DNA from: Pelomonas sp. SE-A7 | GTDB lineage: Bacteria > Pseudomonadota > Gammaproteobacteria > Burkholderiales > Burkholderiaceae_C | Length of the DNA stretch: 64,000 nt | Direction of reading: 5' to 3' | Assembly (NCBI RefSeq): GCF_030345705.1 | Contig: NZ_JAUASW010000001.1 | Coordinates: forward strand, 2,852,001-2,916,000 | In this document: positions 25,616-34,365 of the stretch, piece after piece | Position numbering within the stretch: the stretch's first letter is position 1 | Layout of the letters: each line of letters begins with the position of its first letter | Position numbers and translations under genes: made by a program | Notes under the pieces: model-generated | Told to the model about the DNA's origin: nothing | The model's database searches: none | The model's input: the letters and a program-made list of their open reading frames with translations, nothing else

Positions 25616-26848
25616 TCACTCCAGGAACAGGCGCGACAAGCCTTTGAACGTCACCAGGTTGCCCGGATTGCTGGTCTCGTTGAGCACGCCACTCATGCGC
25701 TTGAGCAGGCGCGGGCTGCGCTTGGCGCGCCAGATCAGGAGGTCGGCCAGCCAGGGCATGGCATTGACGCGGTTGGCCTTCTGGTAGAGGTCGAAGCGCG
25801 GCTTGAGAGCCGTCAGCTCAGCTTCGTAGTCGGCGCGCACGGCCGCGTCGTCCAGGCCCTGGTTGCGGCCGCGCAGGATGGCATCGGCGGCCAGCATGCC
25901 GGTCTCCATCGCCTTGCCAATGCCTTCGCCGGTGAACGAGTAGGTGCTTCCCGCGGCCTCGCCTGTGACCAGCAGACCCGGGCGGCTCCAGCGCGCGCCC
26001 TCCAGCGTGCAGCGCAGCGGCGCGCCCTTGAGCTCGCCTACCAGCTCGCCCTCGCGCATCAGCTGGGCGGCCGGCTCGTAGTGCTGGCAGAAGGCGTCGA
26101 AGATGGCGCGCAGGTTGAGCTCCTTCTTGGAACCCTTGCCGCCGACGGCCGAATGGCTGTCGGTCACGCCGACGCCGATGTTGAAGCAGCCGTCCGGCGC
26201 CGGAAAGATCCAGCCGTAGCCGGGCCGCACCGCGTTGCACCAGACGACCTCCAGGGCCTTGATCTTGCCGACCATGGACGGCGCGCGCACATAGCCGCGC
26301 AGGGCCACGCCACTGGGCGTGTGGCGCTCGCACAGGCCGGCGGCCGTCAGAGCCTTGGGCACGGCGCCGGTGGCCAGCACCACCCATTGGGCCTGCACCT
26401 CGACCTCGGCACCGTCCAGCTTGACGCGGGCGCCGGCCACGCGGCCGCCCTCGTCTTCGATCGGCGACTCGAAGCGCGCCGGCATCAGCACGCGGGCACC
26501 GGCTTCGCGAGCGCCTTCCAGCAGCATCGCATCCAGTTCGCGGCGCGGCAGCACGGCCAGGCTACCCGGCACGTCGATGCGGCCGCCGCGCGGGCCGATG
26601 CAGCCCACATGCTCGGCCGGATGGGCGCGGGCCATCACCTGGTCCAGCAGGCCCAGGCGCCGCAGCGCCGCATGGGCGTCGGGAATCAGGCCGTCCCCGC
26701 AAATCTTGTCGCGGCCGGGCTGGGCCTGGTCGATCAGCAGCACATCCAGGCCCGCCTGGGCCAGCACGCGCGCGCTGGCGCTGCCGGCCGGACCGGCGCC
26801 GACCACCAGTACCTCGCATCGCATCGCAGAAGAGGAACTCTCCACCAT
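25616..26848 (-). CDS. Geranylgeranyl-reductase-family FAD oxidoreductase
   Basis: 410 aa. An N-terminal FAD-binding Rossmann motif VVGAGPAGSASA is followed by the DKICGDGLIP block typical of the geranylgeranyl reductase/ChlP-like family. PRRELDAMLLEGA, the VLATGA motif and the GEAAGSTYSFTGEGIG block (ATG/GD-type flavin contact) complete it. The family saturates isoprenoid chains or oxidises related lipids; the substrate here is unknown. The ATG at 26848 follows GGAG with 5-base spacing and is preferred over an ATG at 26887. Followed by the amidotransferase gene. Confidence 0.87.
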   Translation of the reverse strand: MVESSSSAMRCEVLVVGAGPAGSASARVLAQAGLDVLLIDQAQPGRDKICGDGLIPDAHAALRRLGLLDQVMARAHPAEHVGCIGPRGGRIDVPGSLAVLPRRELDAMLLEGAREAGARVLMPARFESPIEDEGGRVAGARVKLDGAEVEVQAQWVVLATGAVPKALTAAGLCERHTPSGVALRGYVRAPSMVGKIKALEVVWCNAVRPGYGWIFPAPDGCFNIGVGVTDSHSAVGGKGSKKELNLRAIFDAFCQHYEPAAQLMREGELVGELKGAPLRCTLEGARWSRPGLLVTGEAAGSTYSFTGEGIGKAMETGMLAADAILRGRNQGLDDAAVRADYEAELTALKPRFDLYQKANRVNAMPWLADLLIWRAKRSPRLLKRMSGVLNETSNPGNLVTFKGLSRLFLE

Positions 26849-26892
26849 CGGGTCTCCATGTCGTGGCGCGGATTCTCGCAGCCCCATGAAGA

Positions 26893-26913
26893 AGGGGCCC
26901 TCGCGGGGCCCCT
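26893..26913 (-). terminator. GC hairpin between TonB-dependent receptor and FAD reductase
   Basis: AGGGGCCC (26893-26900) pairs with GGGCCCCT (26906-26913). On the minus strand it is followed by TCTTCAT, a weak U-rich run. Confidence 0.45.
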
Positions 26914-26960
26914 GGGGTGTTGTACCTATCGCTCGGCAGGCCGGAAATCAGCCCGTCCTG

Positions 26961-27002
26961 GGCAAACCACCCCGGCGAGCCAGGCCACCGGGGGGATTTG
27001 CC
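26961..27002 (-). terminator. 15-bp near-perfect inverted repeat after the receptor gene
   Basis: GGCAAACCACCCCGG (26961-26975) and CCGGGGGGATTTGCC (26988-27002) pair with two mismatches, starting 8 bases after the receptor stop codon. Likely the mRNA 3'-end structure of the receptor gene. Confidence 0.45.
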
Positions 27003-27009
27003 AACCTCC

Positions 27010-30000
27010 TTAGAAGTCGTAGCGGCCGGTGAAGCGGACGGTGCGCGGATCGGTGTAGTAAATCACGCGGTTGTAGGTCGACGAGGCCGCGGTCCGCGAC
27101 GAAGCCGACACCGCGCTGTAGGCCGTAGCCGTCTGCGTATTGAACAGGTTCTGGATGTCGGCCTGCAGGCTGAAGCCCTTCAGGAACTCAGGCGTGTAGG
27201 TCACGTTGAGGTTGAAGGTCTTGGTCCACGGCGTGTTGCCCAGCGTGCCGTGCGGCGTCGACCGGTAGTCCGCGTTCGGCGCCGTGCCAGGCTTGTCGGT
27301 GGCCGTCTGAGCACCCGCCACACCACAGAAGTTGTAATACGCGCCGTTGTAGATGCCCTTCTTGGCGTACGGATACAGGCTCCGGCAGTAGTTGGGACGG
27401 CCGCTCTGGATGATGGTCGAACCACCCACCCTCCATTCCGAATTCAGCTTGTAGCTGCCGAAGGCCTTGATCTGATGCGTGCGGTTATTGGGCAGCAGGC
27501 CATCGGACCCTTCCATGATTTCCGGAATGTCCCACTGGGCAGTCACGGAGACATCGGGCTGACCGCCGTTGCCGGTGTCCCCACTGGAATCCAGCTGACC
27601 TTCGGCGTTGCCATAGTTGCGCGACAGCGTGTACTCAAGCTTGCCGAAGGTGCGGCCGTCCTGATACTCGGCGAAGAGGTCCAGAGCCACCAGCTTGCGC
27701 TTGAGCTTGGGGAAGCGCATTTCCTCGGCGGTGTAGCTGGTCCGCTTGATCGTGCCGTCGGCCTGCGGGATCAGGAAGGTGGCCGCCTGGCCCGGGTTGA
27801 AGATGCGGCAGACCGAGCCGACGCAGACGTCGTCGATGGAGTTCTTCAGATCACGGTAGGTGAACTTCGATCCCCAGGACCATTGCTTGTTCAGCGCCTG
27901 TTCGAAGCCCAGGATCAGCTCATCCTGGTAGTGCGCCTTCAGACCCTCGATCGCCACGGTGCTCGGATCCGGTGCCTTGCCGCATTCCGAGTTCTCGGAG
28001 GTGGCGCCGGCGCCCGGCGTGCCGTCGGGGCACAAGCCGGCGGAACCGGCAGCCGGCTTCAGCTGGTTCAAGCCTGTCGGCGCGCCATCGGCGCCAATGC
28101 CGGTGTAGGTGTAGTACTTCGTGGCGCCCAGCGAAGCGTTGGCGCCACGGATGGCGACGTTGTTGGGCAGGGCCAGGAAGTAGCGGCCGAAGTTGGCAAA
28201 GGTCTTCAGCGAAGCGTCGCCGTTCACATCCCAGACGGCGCCCATGCGCGGGCCGCGGTTGTTCTTCTGCTTGGCGTAGGGCTGATGGTCGCCGTTGTAG
28301 TTGGTGAAGCTGTCGTTGCGGATGCCCAGCGACAGCAGCAGATTCTTGGTGGCCTGCCAGCGGTCCTCGACATAGATGGCGTGCTGTTCGGTACTGACCG
28401 TGCCGCCACTGGCATGCAGGTTCTGGGTCACGTAATAGCCCTGCGCACCCAGTCCGCCGCCACTGGCCGGCGAGCCGATGCCGTAGCCGGCGGAAACGGC
28501 CGCGGTCGGGTCATTCGAAAGCGCATAGGTCCAGGTATAGGCGCCGGGTCCGGAGTTCTTGTCGCCCACCGTCGAGTCGGCCTTGAAATGGTCGACGCCG
28601 AAGCGCAATTCATGCTTGCCCAGGTGGTAGGTCAGGTCCAGGCGGTAGCCGGTGGTCTTGTCCTGCCCCGGGTCCGTGACCGAGCCATAGGGCTGAGGGT
28701 TGGTGATGGCCTTGTACTGTGCCGGCACCGTCGTGGGGCTGATGCTCACATAGGTCTTGGTGGCGTCGTAGCCGGGCAGCGGATCCGGGTTGTGGCGGAT
28801 CTTCTGCTGGCCGAAGGTGGCGGCCACCGAGAAGTTGTCGGTCAGATTGCCGGTGTACTTCGCGACCCACAGCTCCGCCTTGTCGTCCAGCACATGGTCC
28901 CCATTCAGGCCATTGAACTTGGTCTTGTTGCGCGTCAGCGTGTTGTAGTCGAAGCCGTAGTAGGCGAACTGCTCGTTGGCGCCATCCTTGACGCCGGTCA
29001 CTTCCAGCAGGTGGTTGTCGGTGATGTTCCAGTCCACCTTCACCGCCGCGCGCGGGTACTGGGTTCTGGTTTCACCCCAGGCCTGTGCCGCATTCGTTGC
29101 GGTCAGCGTGTCGATGCGACGGATGCGGACACCTTCCGATTCCCGCGTGGTCTGCTCGGCGTTGGCAAAGATGAACAGCTTGTCCTTGATGATGGGGCCG
29201 CTGACATAGCCGCCGACCTTGGTCTCTTCCAGCTTGTTGAGCGAGCGCAGCGAGTACAGCGTACCGTCGGTCCAGTTGTCCTTGTTGTTGCCGGCCGTGG
29301 TGTTGTAGTGATTGGCTTCGCTCCACTTGCCGGTGTTGGCGTAGTACAGATCCTTGGGAGCGCTGCGCAGCGCTGCAGGCGCCCAGACGGCGTAGACGCC
29401 GCCCTTCCACTCGTTGGTGCCGGCCTTGGTCAGCACATTGACCACGCCGCCGGTCGAACGGCCGAACTCCGCGCCATAGCCGCCGGTCAGCACCTGCATC
29501 TGGCCGATGGCGGCGAAAGGCAGGGTGGTGGCGCCCATGTTGGTCAGCGGGTTCGTGACCGAGAAGCCATTGATGTAGTACGCATTCTCCGAGGCCGCCG
29601 AGCCCCCGAAGCTGCCGATGTTGGCCATGGCTGCGCGACCCAGTGGCGTGTCGTTGCCACCGGTGGCCAGGTTGTAGCTGTTGCTGTTGATCACGCCAGG
29701 CGCCAGCAAGGCCACCTGGTTGACCGACTGGCCGACCGCGATCTTGGTCAGTGCGTCGGCCGTGAAGACGGTGCGCGTGTCCGTCTGACTGACGTCGATC
29801 TTGGAGATGCGGGTGCCGGACACCGTCACGGTCTCCAGCGTGTTTGCAAAGGAGACGTCGGTACCGCCGCCGATGGTGACGGTCACTTCGCGCGTGCCGA
29901 TTCCCTTGGCTTCGATCTTGTAGCTGCCGGCCTGCAGGTTGGCGACCGAGAAGCGGCCATCGGCGCCTGCGGTCACGGTCCGGGTGACACCGGTATTGCT

Positions 30001-30153
30001 GGTGAGCACGACCACGGTGCCAGCCGGCAAGCTGCCATGCACGCTACCGGTCGTGCTCTGGGCCATGACGATGCCGGCCAGGCAGGTGCCGACCGCGGCC
30101 GCGACCAGCGACCGAGCCAGGCGCTTCCTCGTCTGACGCTTGATGTAACTCAT
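27010..30153 (-). CDS. TonB-dependent receptor with N-terminal carboxypeptidase-regulatory-like domain (Oar-like)
   Basis: 1047 aa outer-membrane receptor. The signal peptide ends near GIVMAQ (about residue 32). A carboxypeptidase-regulatory-like/SpaA-type domain follows (about 33-105: GTVVVLTSNTG, then GRFSVANLQAGSYKIEAKG). ETVTVSGTRIS (about 108-118) looks like a TonB-box/plug start. The plug contains IGQMQVLTGGYGAEFGRSTGGVVNVLTK. The rest is a long barrel ending in VRFTGRYDF with the terminal Phe typical of Bam substrates. The ATG is preceded by GGAGGAG. Oar-like receptors move peptides or act in protein/vesicle export; the substrate is unknown. No partner genes are adjacent. Confidence 0.92.
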   Translation of the reverse strand: MSYIKRQTRKRLARSLVAAAVGTCLAGIVMAQSTTGSVHGSLPAGTVVVLTSNTGVTRTVTAGADGRFSVANLQAGSYKIEAKGIGTREVTVTIGGGTDVSFANTLETVTVSGTRISKIDVSQTDTRTVFTADALTKIAVGQSVNQVALLAPGVINSNSYNLATGGNDTPLGRAAMANIGSFGGSAASENAYYINGFSVTNPLTNMGATTLPFAAIGQMQVLTGGYGAEFGRSTGGVVNVLTKAGTNEWKGGVYAVWAPAALRSAPKDLYYANTGKWSEANHYNTTAGNNKDNWTDGTLYSLRSLNKLEETKVGGYVSGPIIKDKLFIFANAEQTTRESEGVRIRRIDTLTATNAAQAWGETRTQYPRAAVKVDWNITDNHLLEVTGVKDGANEQFAYYGFDYNTLTRNKTKFNGLNGDHVLDDKAELWVAKYTGNLTDNFSVAATFGQQKIRHNPDPLPGYDATKTYVSISPTTVPAQYKAITNPQPYGSVTDPGQDKTTGYRLDLTYHLGKHELRFGVDHFKADSTVGDKNSGPGAYTWTYALSNDPTAAVSAGYGIGSPASGGGLGAQGYYVTQNLHASGGTVSTEQHAIYVEDRWQATKNLLLSLGIRNDSFTNYNGDHQPYAKQKNNRGPRMGAVWDVNGDASLKTFANFGRYFLALPNNVAIRGANASLGATKYYTYTGIGADGAPTGLNQLKPAAGSAGLCPDGTPGAGATSENSECGKAPDPSTVAIEGLKAHYQDELILGFEQALNKQWSWGSKFTYRDLKNSIDDVCVGSVCRIFNPGQAATFLIPQADGTIKRTSYTAEEMRFPKLKRKLVALDLFAEYQDGRTFGKLEYTLSRNYGNAEGQLDSSGDTGNGGQPDVSVTAQWDIPEIMEGSDGLLPNNRTHQIKAFGSYKLNSEWRVGGSTIIQSGRPNYCRSLYPYAKKGIYNGAYYNFCGVAGAQTATDKPGTAPNADYRSTPHGTLGNTPWTKTFNLNVTYTPEFLKGFSLQADIQNLFNTQTATAYSAVSASSRTAASSTYNRVIYYTDPRTVRFTGRYDF

Positions 30154-30610
30154 AAACAAATCTCCTCCAATGAACCAATGGTTGTGTGCGGCGCGCCCGG
30201 CTCTAGTCGAGCGCGCTCTGCTATTGAGATTGGCCCTGCGGGTCAGGTGCGACCTTCGCTCGTGCGATGGCTCGTCCTGCCGACGGGCTCCCTCTGCTGT
30301 CACCGTGATTGCGGCGGCGCGATGGTGCAGCAACAGCCCTGCCGAAAGCCACCCATGACCGTACTCATGCTTGAACAGGGTCGCCGGACGACAACAGGGG
30401 CTGCGCCATCCCCCCAAAGGACTGGTCGGCGCCTCAGTTCCGCCCGATCCGACCGCATGGATCCACTGACCTCACAGTCAGCAGGATCCGGCCGGGGCCA
30501 CTGTTGCAACGACGCCTCTGTTGGCATTCCCACCAAGGGGGGCCTTCGCGTCATGACAAGCCACCCGCCGGCGCTGCCGCATGACGGCCGGGGACTTGCG
30601 AGCATTGACT
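30154..30610. other. Long non-coding leader/spacer upstream of the receptor
   Basis: No credible gene is seen in these 457 bp. The segment holds the receptor's ribosome site (GGAGGAG, just before 30153) and a compound inverted repeat at 30459-30489: GGATCC-CTGAC-loop-GTCAG-GGATCC. I see no riboswitch signature I can defend. A CTGACC/TAGCAG pair with 17-bp spacing lies on the minus strand near 30220-30250, but it is a poor promoter match. Confidence 0.5.
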
Positions 30611-30649
30611 GGAAAGAAGAAGAAAGGGCCGGTCTCCCGACCGGCCCTT
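30611..30649 (-). terminator. Intrinsic terminator of malate synthase gene
   Basis: AAGGGCCGGTC (30624-30634) pairs perfectly with GACCGGCCCTT (30639-30649) with a 4-base loop. On the minus strand it is followed by TCTTCTTCTTTCC. It lies 34 bp after the malate synthase stop. Confidence 0.8.
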
Positions 30650-30682
30650 GCTGAGGGTTTGGTTCGTCGCCCCGGGGGCGGT

Positions 30683-32854
30683 TCAGCCCGCCTTCACCCT
30701 CAATCGCCAGGCATGCAGCAGCGGCTCCGTGTAGCCGCTGGGCTGCTCCTTGCCCGTGAACACCAGGTCCAGCGCGGCCTGGAAGGCAGCGCCGCCGGGG
30801 TTAGCGGCCAGGCTCTTGTAGAGCGGGTCACCGGCGTTCTGGCCGTCCACCACGGCCGCCATGCGCGTAAAGGTCTCGCGCACCTGGGCCTCGGTCACCA
30901 CGCCGTGATGCAGCCAGTTAGCGATGTGCTGGCTGGAGATGCGCAGCGTGGCGCGGTCTTCCATCAGGCCTATGCCATTGATGTCGGGCACCTTGGAGCA
31001 GCCCACGCCCTGGTCGATCCAGCGCACCACATAGCCGAGGATGCCCTGCACGTTGTTGTCCAGCTCCTGCTGGCGCTCGGTGGCCGACCACTGGGCCTCG
31101 GCGGCCACGGGCACGCTTAGCAGCTTGTCCAGCAGCTCGGGGCGCAGCGCATCGGCGTCGATGGCTTCCAGCTCGCGCTGGACCGCCGCCACGTCGACCT
31201 GGTGGTAGTGCAGCGCATGCAGTGTGGCTGCGGTCGGCGAGGGCACCCAGGCGGTGTTGGCACCGGCCTTGGGGTGACCGATCTTCTGCTCCAGCATGGC
31301 GGCCATCAGATCGGGCATGGCCCACATGCCCTTGCCGATCTGGGCCCGGCCGCGCAGACCGCAGCAGAGGCCGGTCAGCACATTGCTGCGCTCATAGGCC
31401 TGGATCCAGGCCGATGTCTTCATGTCGCCCTTGCGCAGCATCGGGCCGGCCAGCATGGCCGTGTGCATCTCGTCGCCGGTGCGGTCCAGGAAGCCGGTGT
31501 TGATGAAGGCCACGCGGCTGGAAGCCGCGGCGATGCAGGCCTTGAGGTTGACGCTGGTGCGGCGCTCCTCGTCCATGATGCCCAGCTTGACCGTGCTGTC
31601 CGCCAGGCCCAGCAGCTGCTCGACGCGGCCGAACAGTTCGGCCGCGAAGCCGACCTCGGCCGGGCCGTGCATCTTGGGCTTGACGATGTAGATCGAGCCG
31701 GTCCTTGAATTTCCGCGGCGCTTCAGGTCATGCACGGCGATGGCCACGGTGACCAGCGCATCCATGATGCCTTCCGGGATCTCCTTGCCCCCGTCCCACA
31801 GGATGGCCGGGTTGCTCATCAGGTGGCCGACATTGCGGACGAACATCAGCGAGCGGCCGTGCAGCGTCAGGCTGCCACCAGTCGGCGCGTTGTAGACCCG
31901 GTCGCTATTCAAGCGACGGGTGAAGCTCTTGCCGCCCTTGGTGACTTCCTCGGTCAGCGTGCCCTGCTGGATGCCGAGCCAGTTGCGGTAGGCCAGCAGC
32001 TTGTCCTCGGCATCGACCGCGGCCACCGAATCCTCCAGGTCCAGGATGGTGGACAGGGCGGCTTCAAGCACCAAGTCGCTGACACCGGCTGCATCGCTGG
32101 CGCCAATGGCCGTGGAGCGGTCGATCTGGAGATCCAGGTGCAGGCCGTGGTGGACCAGCAGCACGCTGCTCGGCGCAGCGGCATCGCCTTGATAACCGAC
32201 GAACTGCGCAGCATCCTGCAGGCCGACCGTCGAACCATTGGCCAGGCTGACGGCCAGCCGGCCGCCCTCGACCTTGTAGGCCGTGGCATCGGCATGCAAG
32301 CCGCCGGCCAGCGGCGCGGCCTGGTCCAGCACGCGGCGGGCATAAGCGATCACCTGGGCGCCGCGCACCGGGTTGTAGGCGCCGGCGCGCTCGGCGCCGC
32401 CGGTCTCGGCAATCGCATCCGTGCCGTAGAGCGCGTCGTACAGCGAGCCCCAGCGCGCATTGGCGGCGTTCAGCACATAGCGGGCATTGAGGATGGGCAC
32501 GACCAATTGAGGTCCGGCCTGGATGGCCAGCTCGGCATCGACATGGGCCGTCGTCACCTGGGTCTTGCCGGGCGCCGGCACCAGGTAGCCGATCTTTTCG
32601 AGGAAGCCGCGGTAGGCCGCCATGTCGGCGATCGGACCGGGATGCGCGCGGTGCCAGCCGTCGATCTCGGCCTGCAGCCGGTCGCGCTCGGCCAGCAGTG
32701 CCAGGTTCTTGGGCGCCAGCTCATGGACGATGGCATCGAAGCCCGCCCAGTAGGCCTCGGGGCTGACGCCGGTGCCCGGCAGCACCTCGTTGTTGATGAA
32801 GCCCAACAGGGCGCTGTCGACTTGCAGGCGGTGGAGGTTGATGCGCTGGCTCAT
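30683..32854 (-). CDS. glcB: Malate synthase G
   Basis: Condenses glyoxylate with acetyl-CoA to malate; 723 aa, the same length as the E. coli enzyme. Visible family blocks are the N-terminal VDSALLGFINNEVLPGTG, LEDSVAAVDAEDK, the GRSLMFVRNVGHL segment, GIMDEERRTSVNL with catalytic acids, and AFINTGFLDRTGDEMHT. The ATG at 32854 has AGGAG seven bases upstream; the open frame further upstream runs over the divergent regulatory region. It has its own terminator. The divergent LysR gene 135 bp away is the likely regulator. Confidence 0.96.
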   Translation of the reverse strand: MSQRINLHRLQVDSALLGFINNEVLPGTGVSPEAYWAGFDAIVHELAPKNLALLAERDRLQAEIDGWHRAHPGPIADMAAYRGFLEKIGYLVPAPGKTQVTTAHVDAELAIQAGPQLVVPILNARYVLNAANARWGSLYDALYGTDAIAETGGAERAGAYNPVRGAQVIAYARRVLDQAAPLAGGLHADATAYKVEGGRLAVSLANGSTVGLQDAAQFVGYQGDAAAPSSVLLVHHGLHLDLQIDRSTAIGASDAAGVSDLVLEAALSTILDLEDSVAAVDAEDKLLAYRNWLGIQQGTLTEEVTKGGKSFTRRLNSDRVYNAPTGGSLTLHGRSLMFVRNVGHLMSNPAILWDGGKEIPEGIMDALVTVAIAVHDLKRRGNSRTGSIYIVKPKMHGPAEVGFAAELFGRVEQLLGLADSTVKLGIMDEERRTSVNLKACIAAASSRVAFINTGFLDRTGDEMHTAMLAGPMLRKGDMKTSAWIQAYERSNVLTGLCCGLRGRAQIGKGMWAMPDLMAAMLEQKIGHPKAGANTAWVPSPTAATLHALHYHQVDVAAVQRELEAIDADALRPELLDKLLSVPVAAEAQWSATERQQELDNNVQGILGYVVRWIDQGVGCSKVPDINGIGLMEDRATLRISSQHIANWLHHGVVTEAQVRETFTRMAAVVDGQNAGDPLYKSLAANPGGAAFQAALDLVFTGKEQPSGYTEPLLHAWRLRVKAG

Positions 32855-32912
32855 GGCAGGCTCCTGGAGGCTGAGGAAATGGTGGAACTGCCGCCAATTT
32901 AGACCCGCCGGC

Positions 32913-32958
32913 ATGAAAGATTGCTGACGCCAAACGCATTGGATTCATTACTTTCATG
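32913..32958. promoter_or_regulatory. Candidate LysR operator between glcB and its divergent regulator
   Basis: CATGAAAG (32913-32920) and CTTTCATG (32951-32958) form a perfect 8-bp inverted repeat with a 30-base spacer. CCAAACGCATTGG lies inside it. Position between divergent start codons fits an autoregulatory LysR site pair, but no binding evidence exists. Confidence 0.45.
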
Positions 32959-32989
32959 CAAAGATCCGGCCAAATTCCCGGTCGATTAC

Positions 32990-33925
32990 ATGGATCGCCT
33001 GAAGCAGATCGAATCCTTCGTCGCCATCGCCACCAAGGGCAGCCTGAGCGCCGCGGCCCAGGCCGAGGGCGTGACCCCGGCCGTGATGGGCCGCCGGCTC
33101 GACGCCCTGGAACAGCGCCTGGGCATCAAGCTGATGCTGCGCAGCACGCGCCGGCTCACGCTGACCCACGAGGGCAGCGCCTTCCTGGAGGACTGCCAGC
33201 GGCTCTTGATCGACTTTGCCAATGCCGAGGCCTCGGTCAGTGCCGGCGGCCTGCAGGCGAGCGGCCATTTGCGCCTGACCGCGCCGGCCGGCTTCGGCCG
33301 CCGCCATGTGGCGCCGCTGGTGCCGGAATTCCTGGCCGCGCATCCGGACCTCAGCGTCTCGCTCAACCTCAGCGACCGCATCGTCGACCTGGCGGCCGAG
33401 GGCTATGACTGCGCGGTGCGGGTCGGCGACCTGCCCGACTCCAGCCTGGTCAGCCAGCGCCTGGCCGACAACCGCCGGCTCTGCGTGGGCGCGCCGGCCT
33501 ACCTCAAGCGCGCCGGCACGCCGCGCCATCCCTCGGAGCTCACCCGCCATGCCTGTCTGGTGCTGAGCTCGGACGCCAGCCAGTCGCGCGGCTGGGCCTT
33601 CATGATCGACGGCCAGCTGGTCCATCTGCGGCCCAGCGGCCGCCTGGACTGCAGCGACGGCCAGGTGCTGCACGACTGGTGCCTGGCCGGCCTGGGCCTG
33701 GCCTGGCGCTCGACCTGGGAGGTGGAGGCCGACATTGCCGCCGGCCGGCTGCGTGCCGTGCTCGACGACTTCGCCGCGCCACCCAATGGCATCTACGCGG
33801 TCTATGCCCAACGCAAGCACCTGCCGCTGCGGCTGAGGCTGTGGATCGACTTCCTGAAGTCCAGGTACGGCAACGCCGCCTACTGGCGCGGGGCCGGCGG
33901 GCGGCGTCCGGACGGACCAGCTTGA
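32990..33925 (+). CDS. LysR-family transcriptional regulator (probable glcB regulator)
   Basis: 311 aa. The winged helix (MDRLKQIESFVAIATKGSLSAAAQ...) has an unusual AVMGRRLDALEQRLG recognition region where AVSR/AVTR is commoner. The effector domain runs from about residue 88 (GHLRLTAPAGFGRRHVAPL) to 295. It is divergent from malate synthase G with a 135-bp spacer that carries an inverted repeat. The start codon was chosen because upstream in-frame codons lie in that control region. Effector may be a C2/C4 acid such as glycolate or glyoxylate; that is inference from context. Confidence 0.9.
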   Translation: MDRLKQIESFVAIATKGSLSAAAQAEGVTPAVMGRRLDALEQRLGIKLMLRSTRRLTLTHEGSAFLEDCQRLLIDFANAEASVSAGGLQASGHLRLTAPAGFGRRHVAPLVPEFLAAHPDLSVSLNLSDRIVDLAAEGYDCAVRVGDLPDSSLVSQRLADNRRLCVGAPAYLKRAGTPRHPSELTRHACLVLSSDASQSRGWAFMIDGQLVHLRPSGRLDCSDGQVLHDWCLAGLGLAWRSTWEVEADIAAGRLRAVLDDFAAPPNGIYAVYAQRKHLPLRLRLWIDFLKSRYGNAAYWRGAGGRRPDGPA

Positions 33926-34327
33926 CTACTTCGCAGCGGCCCCGTCGGCCACGCACTTCTTGGTAAAACTGGTCTTGGCGGCACCATGCAGCTTCTTCTC
34001 GGCCGCCTTGGCCTCGCAGGCGGCTTCCGGGCCGGCCGCGGCAGGGGCGGCGCCGCCGGCATCGGCCACGCATTTCTTGGTGAAGCTGGTCTTGGCCGCG
34101 CCGGCCAGCTTCTTCTCTGCGGCCTTGGCATCGCAGGCTGCGGCGGCATCGCCACCACCACCGGCATCGGCCATGCACTTCTTGGTGAAGCTGGTCTTGG
34201 CGGCGCCGGCCAGCTTCTTCTCGGCCGCCTTGGCCTCGCAGCTGGCGGCCGCGTCGGCCGCAAAGGCCGGTGCCGCGAACGCGGCGGACAGCACGACGAT
34301 CAGGGAAAGCAGGGACTTCTGGTTCAT
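33926..34327 (-). CDS. Exported protein with three PsiF-type repeats
   Basis: 133 aa. Signal peptide with AFA-ADA cleavage near residue 24. The mature protein is almost only three copies of a 22-residue unit bounded by cysteines, at 30-51, 65-86 and 104-125, with linkers rich in Ala, Gly and Pro. Each unit reads C-x-AKAAEKKL-x-GAAKTSFTKKC. Spacing and the K-x-L-x-G...F-x-x-x-C pattern match the PsiF repeat, named for the E. coli phosphate-starvation protein, whose function is unknown. Each repeat has a Cys pair, so intra-repeat disulfides are plausible. The ATG at 34327 is preceded by AGAGG; a GTG one codon upstream is possible. Confidence 0.82.
   Translation of the reverse strand: MNQKSLLSLIVVLSAAFAAPAFAADAAASCEAKAAEKKLAGAAKTSFTKKCMADAGGGGDAAAACDAKAAEKKLAGAAKTSFTKKCVADAGGAAPAAAGPEAACEAKAAEKKLHGAAKTSFTKKCVADGAAAK
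33948..34242 (-). repeat. Three-copy coding repeat in the PsiF-like gene
   Basis: Three tandem units of about 105-115 bp, each with an almost identical 66-bp core encoding the Cys-bounded 22-residue repeat. The high nucleotide identity of the cores suggests recent duplication or gene conversion. Confidence 0.75.
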
Positions 34328-34365
34328 CACTTCTACCTCTCTTGACGACTACGGGAAACCATCGA

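Noticed and set aside
30496..30510. GGCCACTG motif recalling the conserved core of cobalamin riboswitches
   Set aside because: It is on the strand opposite to the receptor gene, and no other riboswitch element (such as the B12 box) could be found around it.
26917..30654. A 1245-codon plus-strand open frame opposite the TonB-dependent receptor
   Set aside because: The receptor on the minus strand is complete and has a strong ribosome site. The plus frame has no domain signature and an Arg/Val/Gly-rich composition typical of shadow frames.
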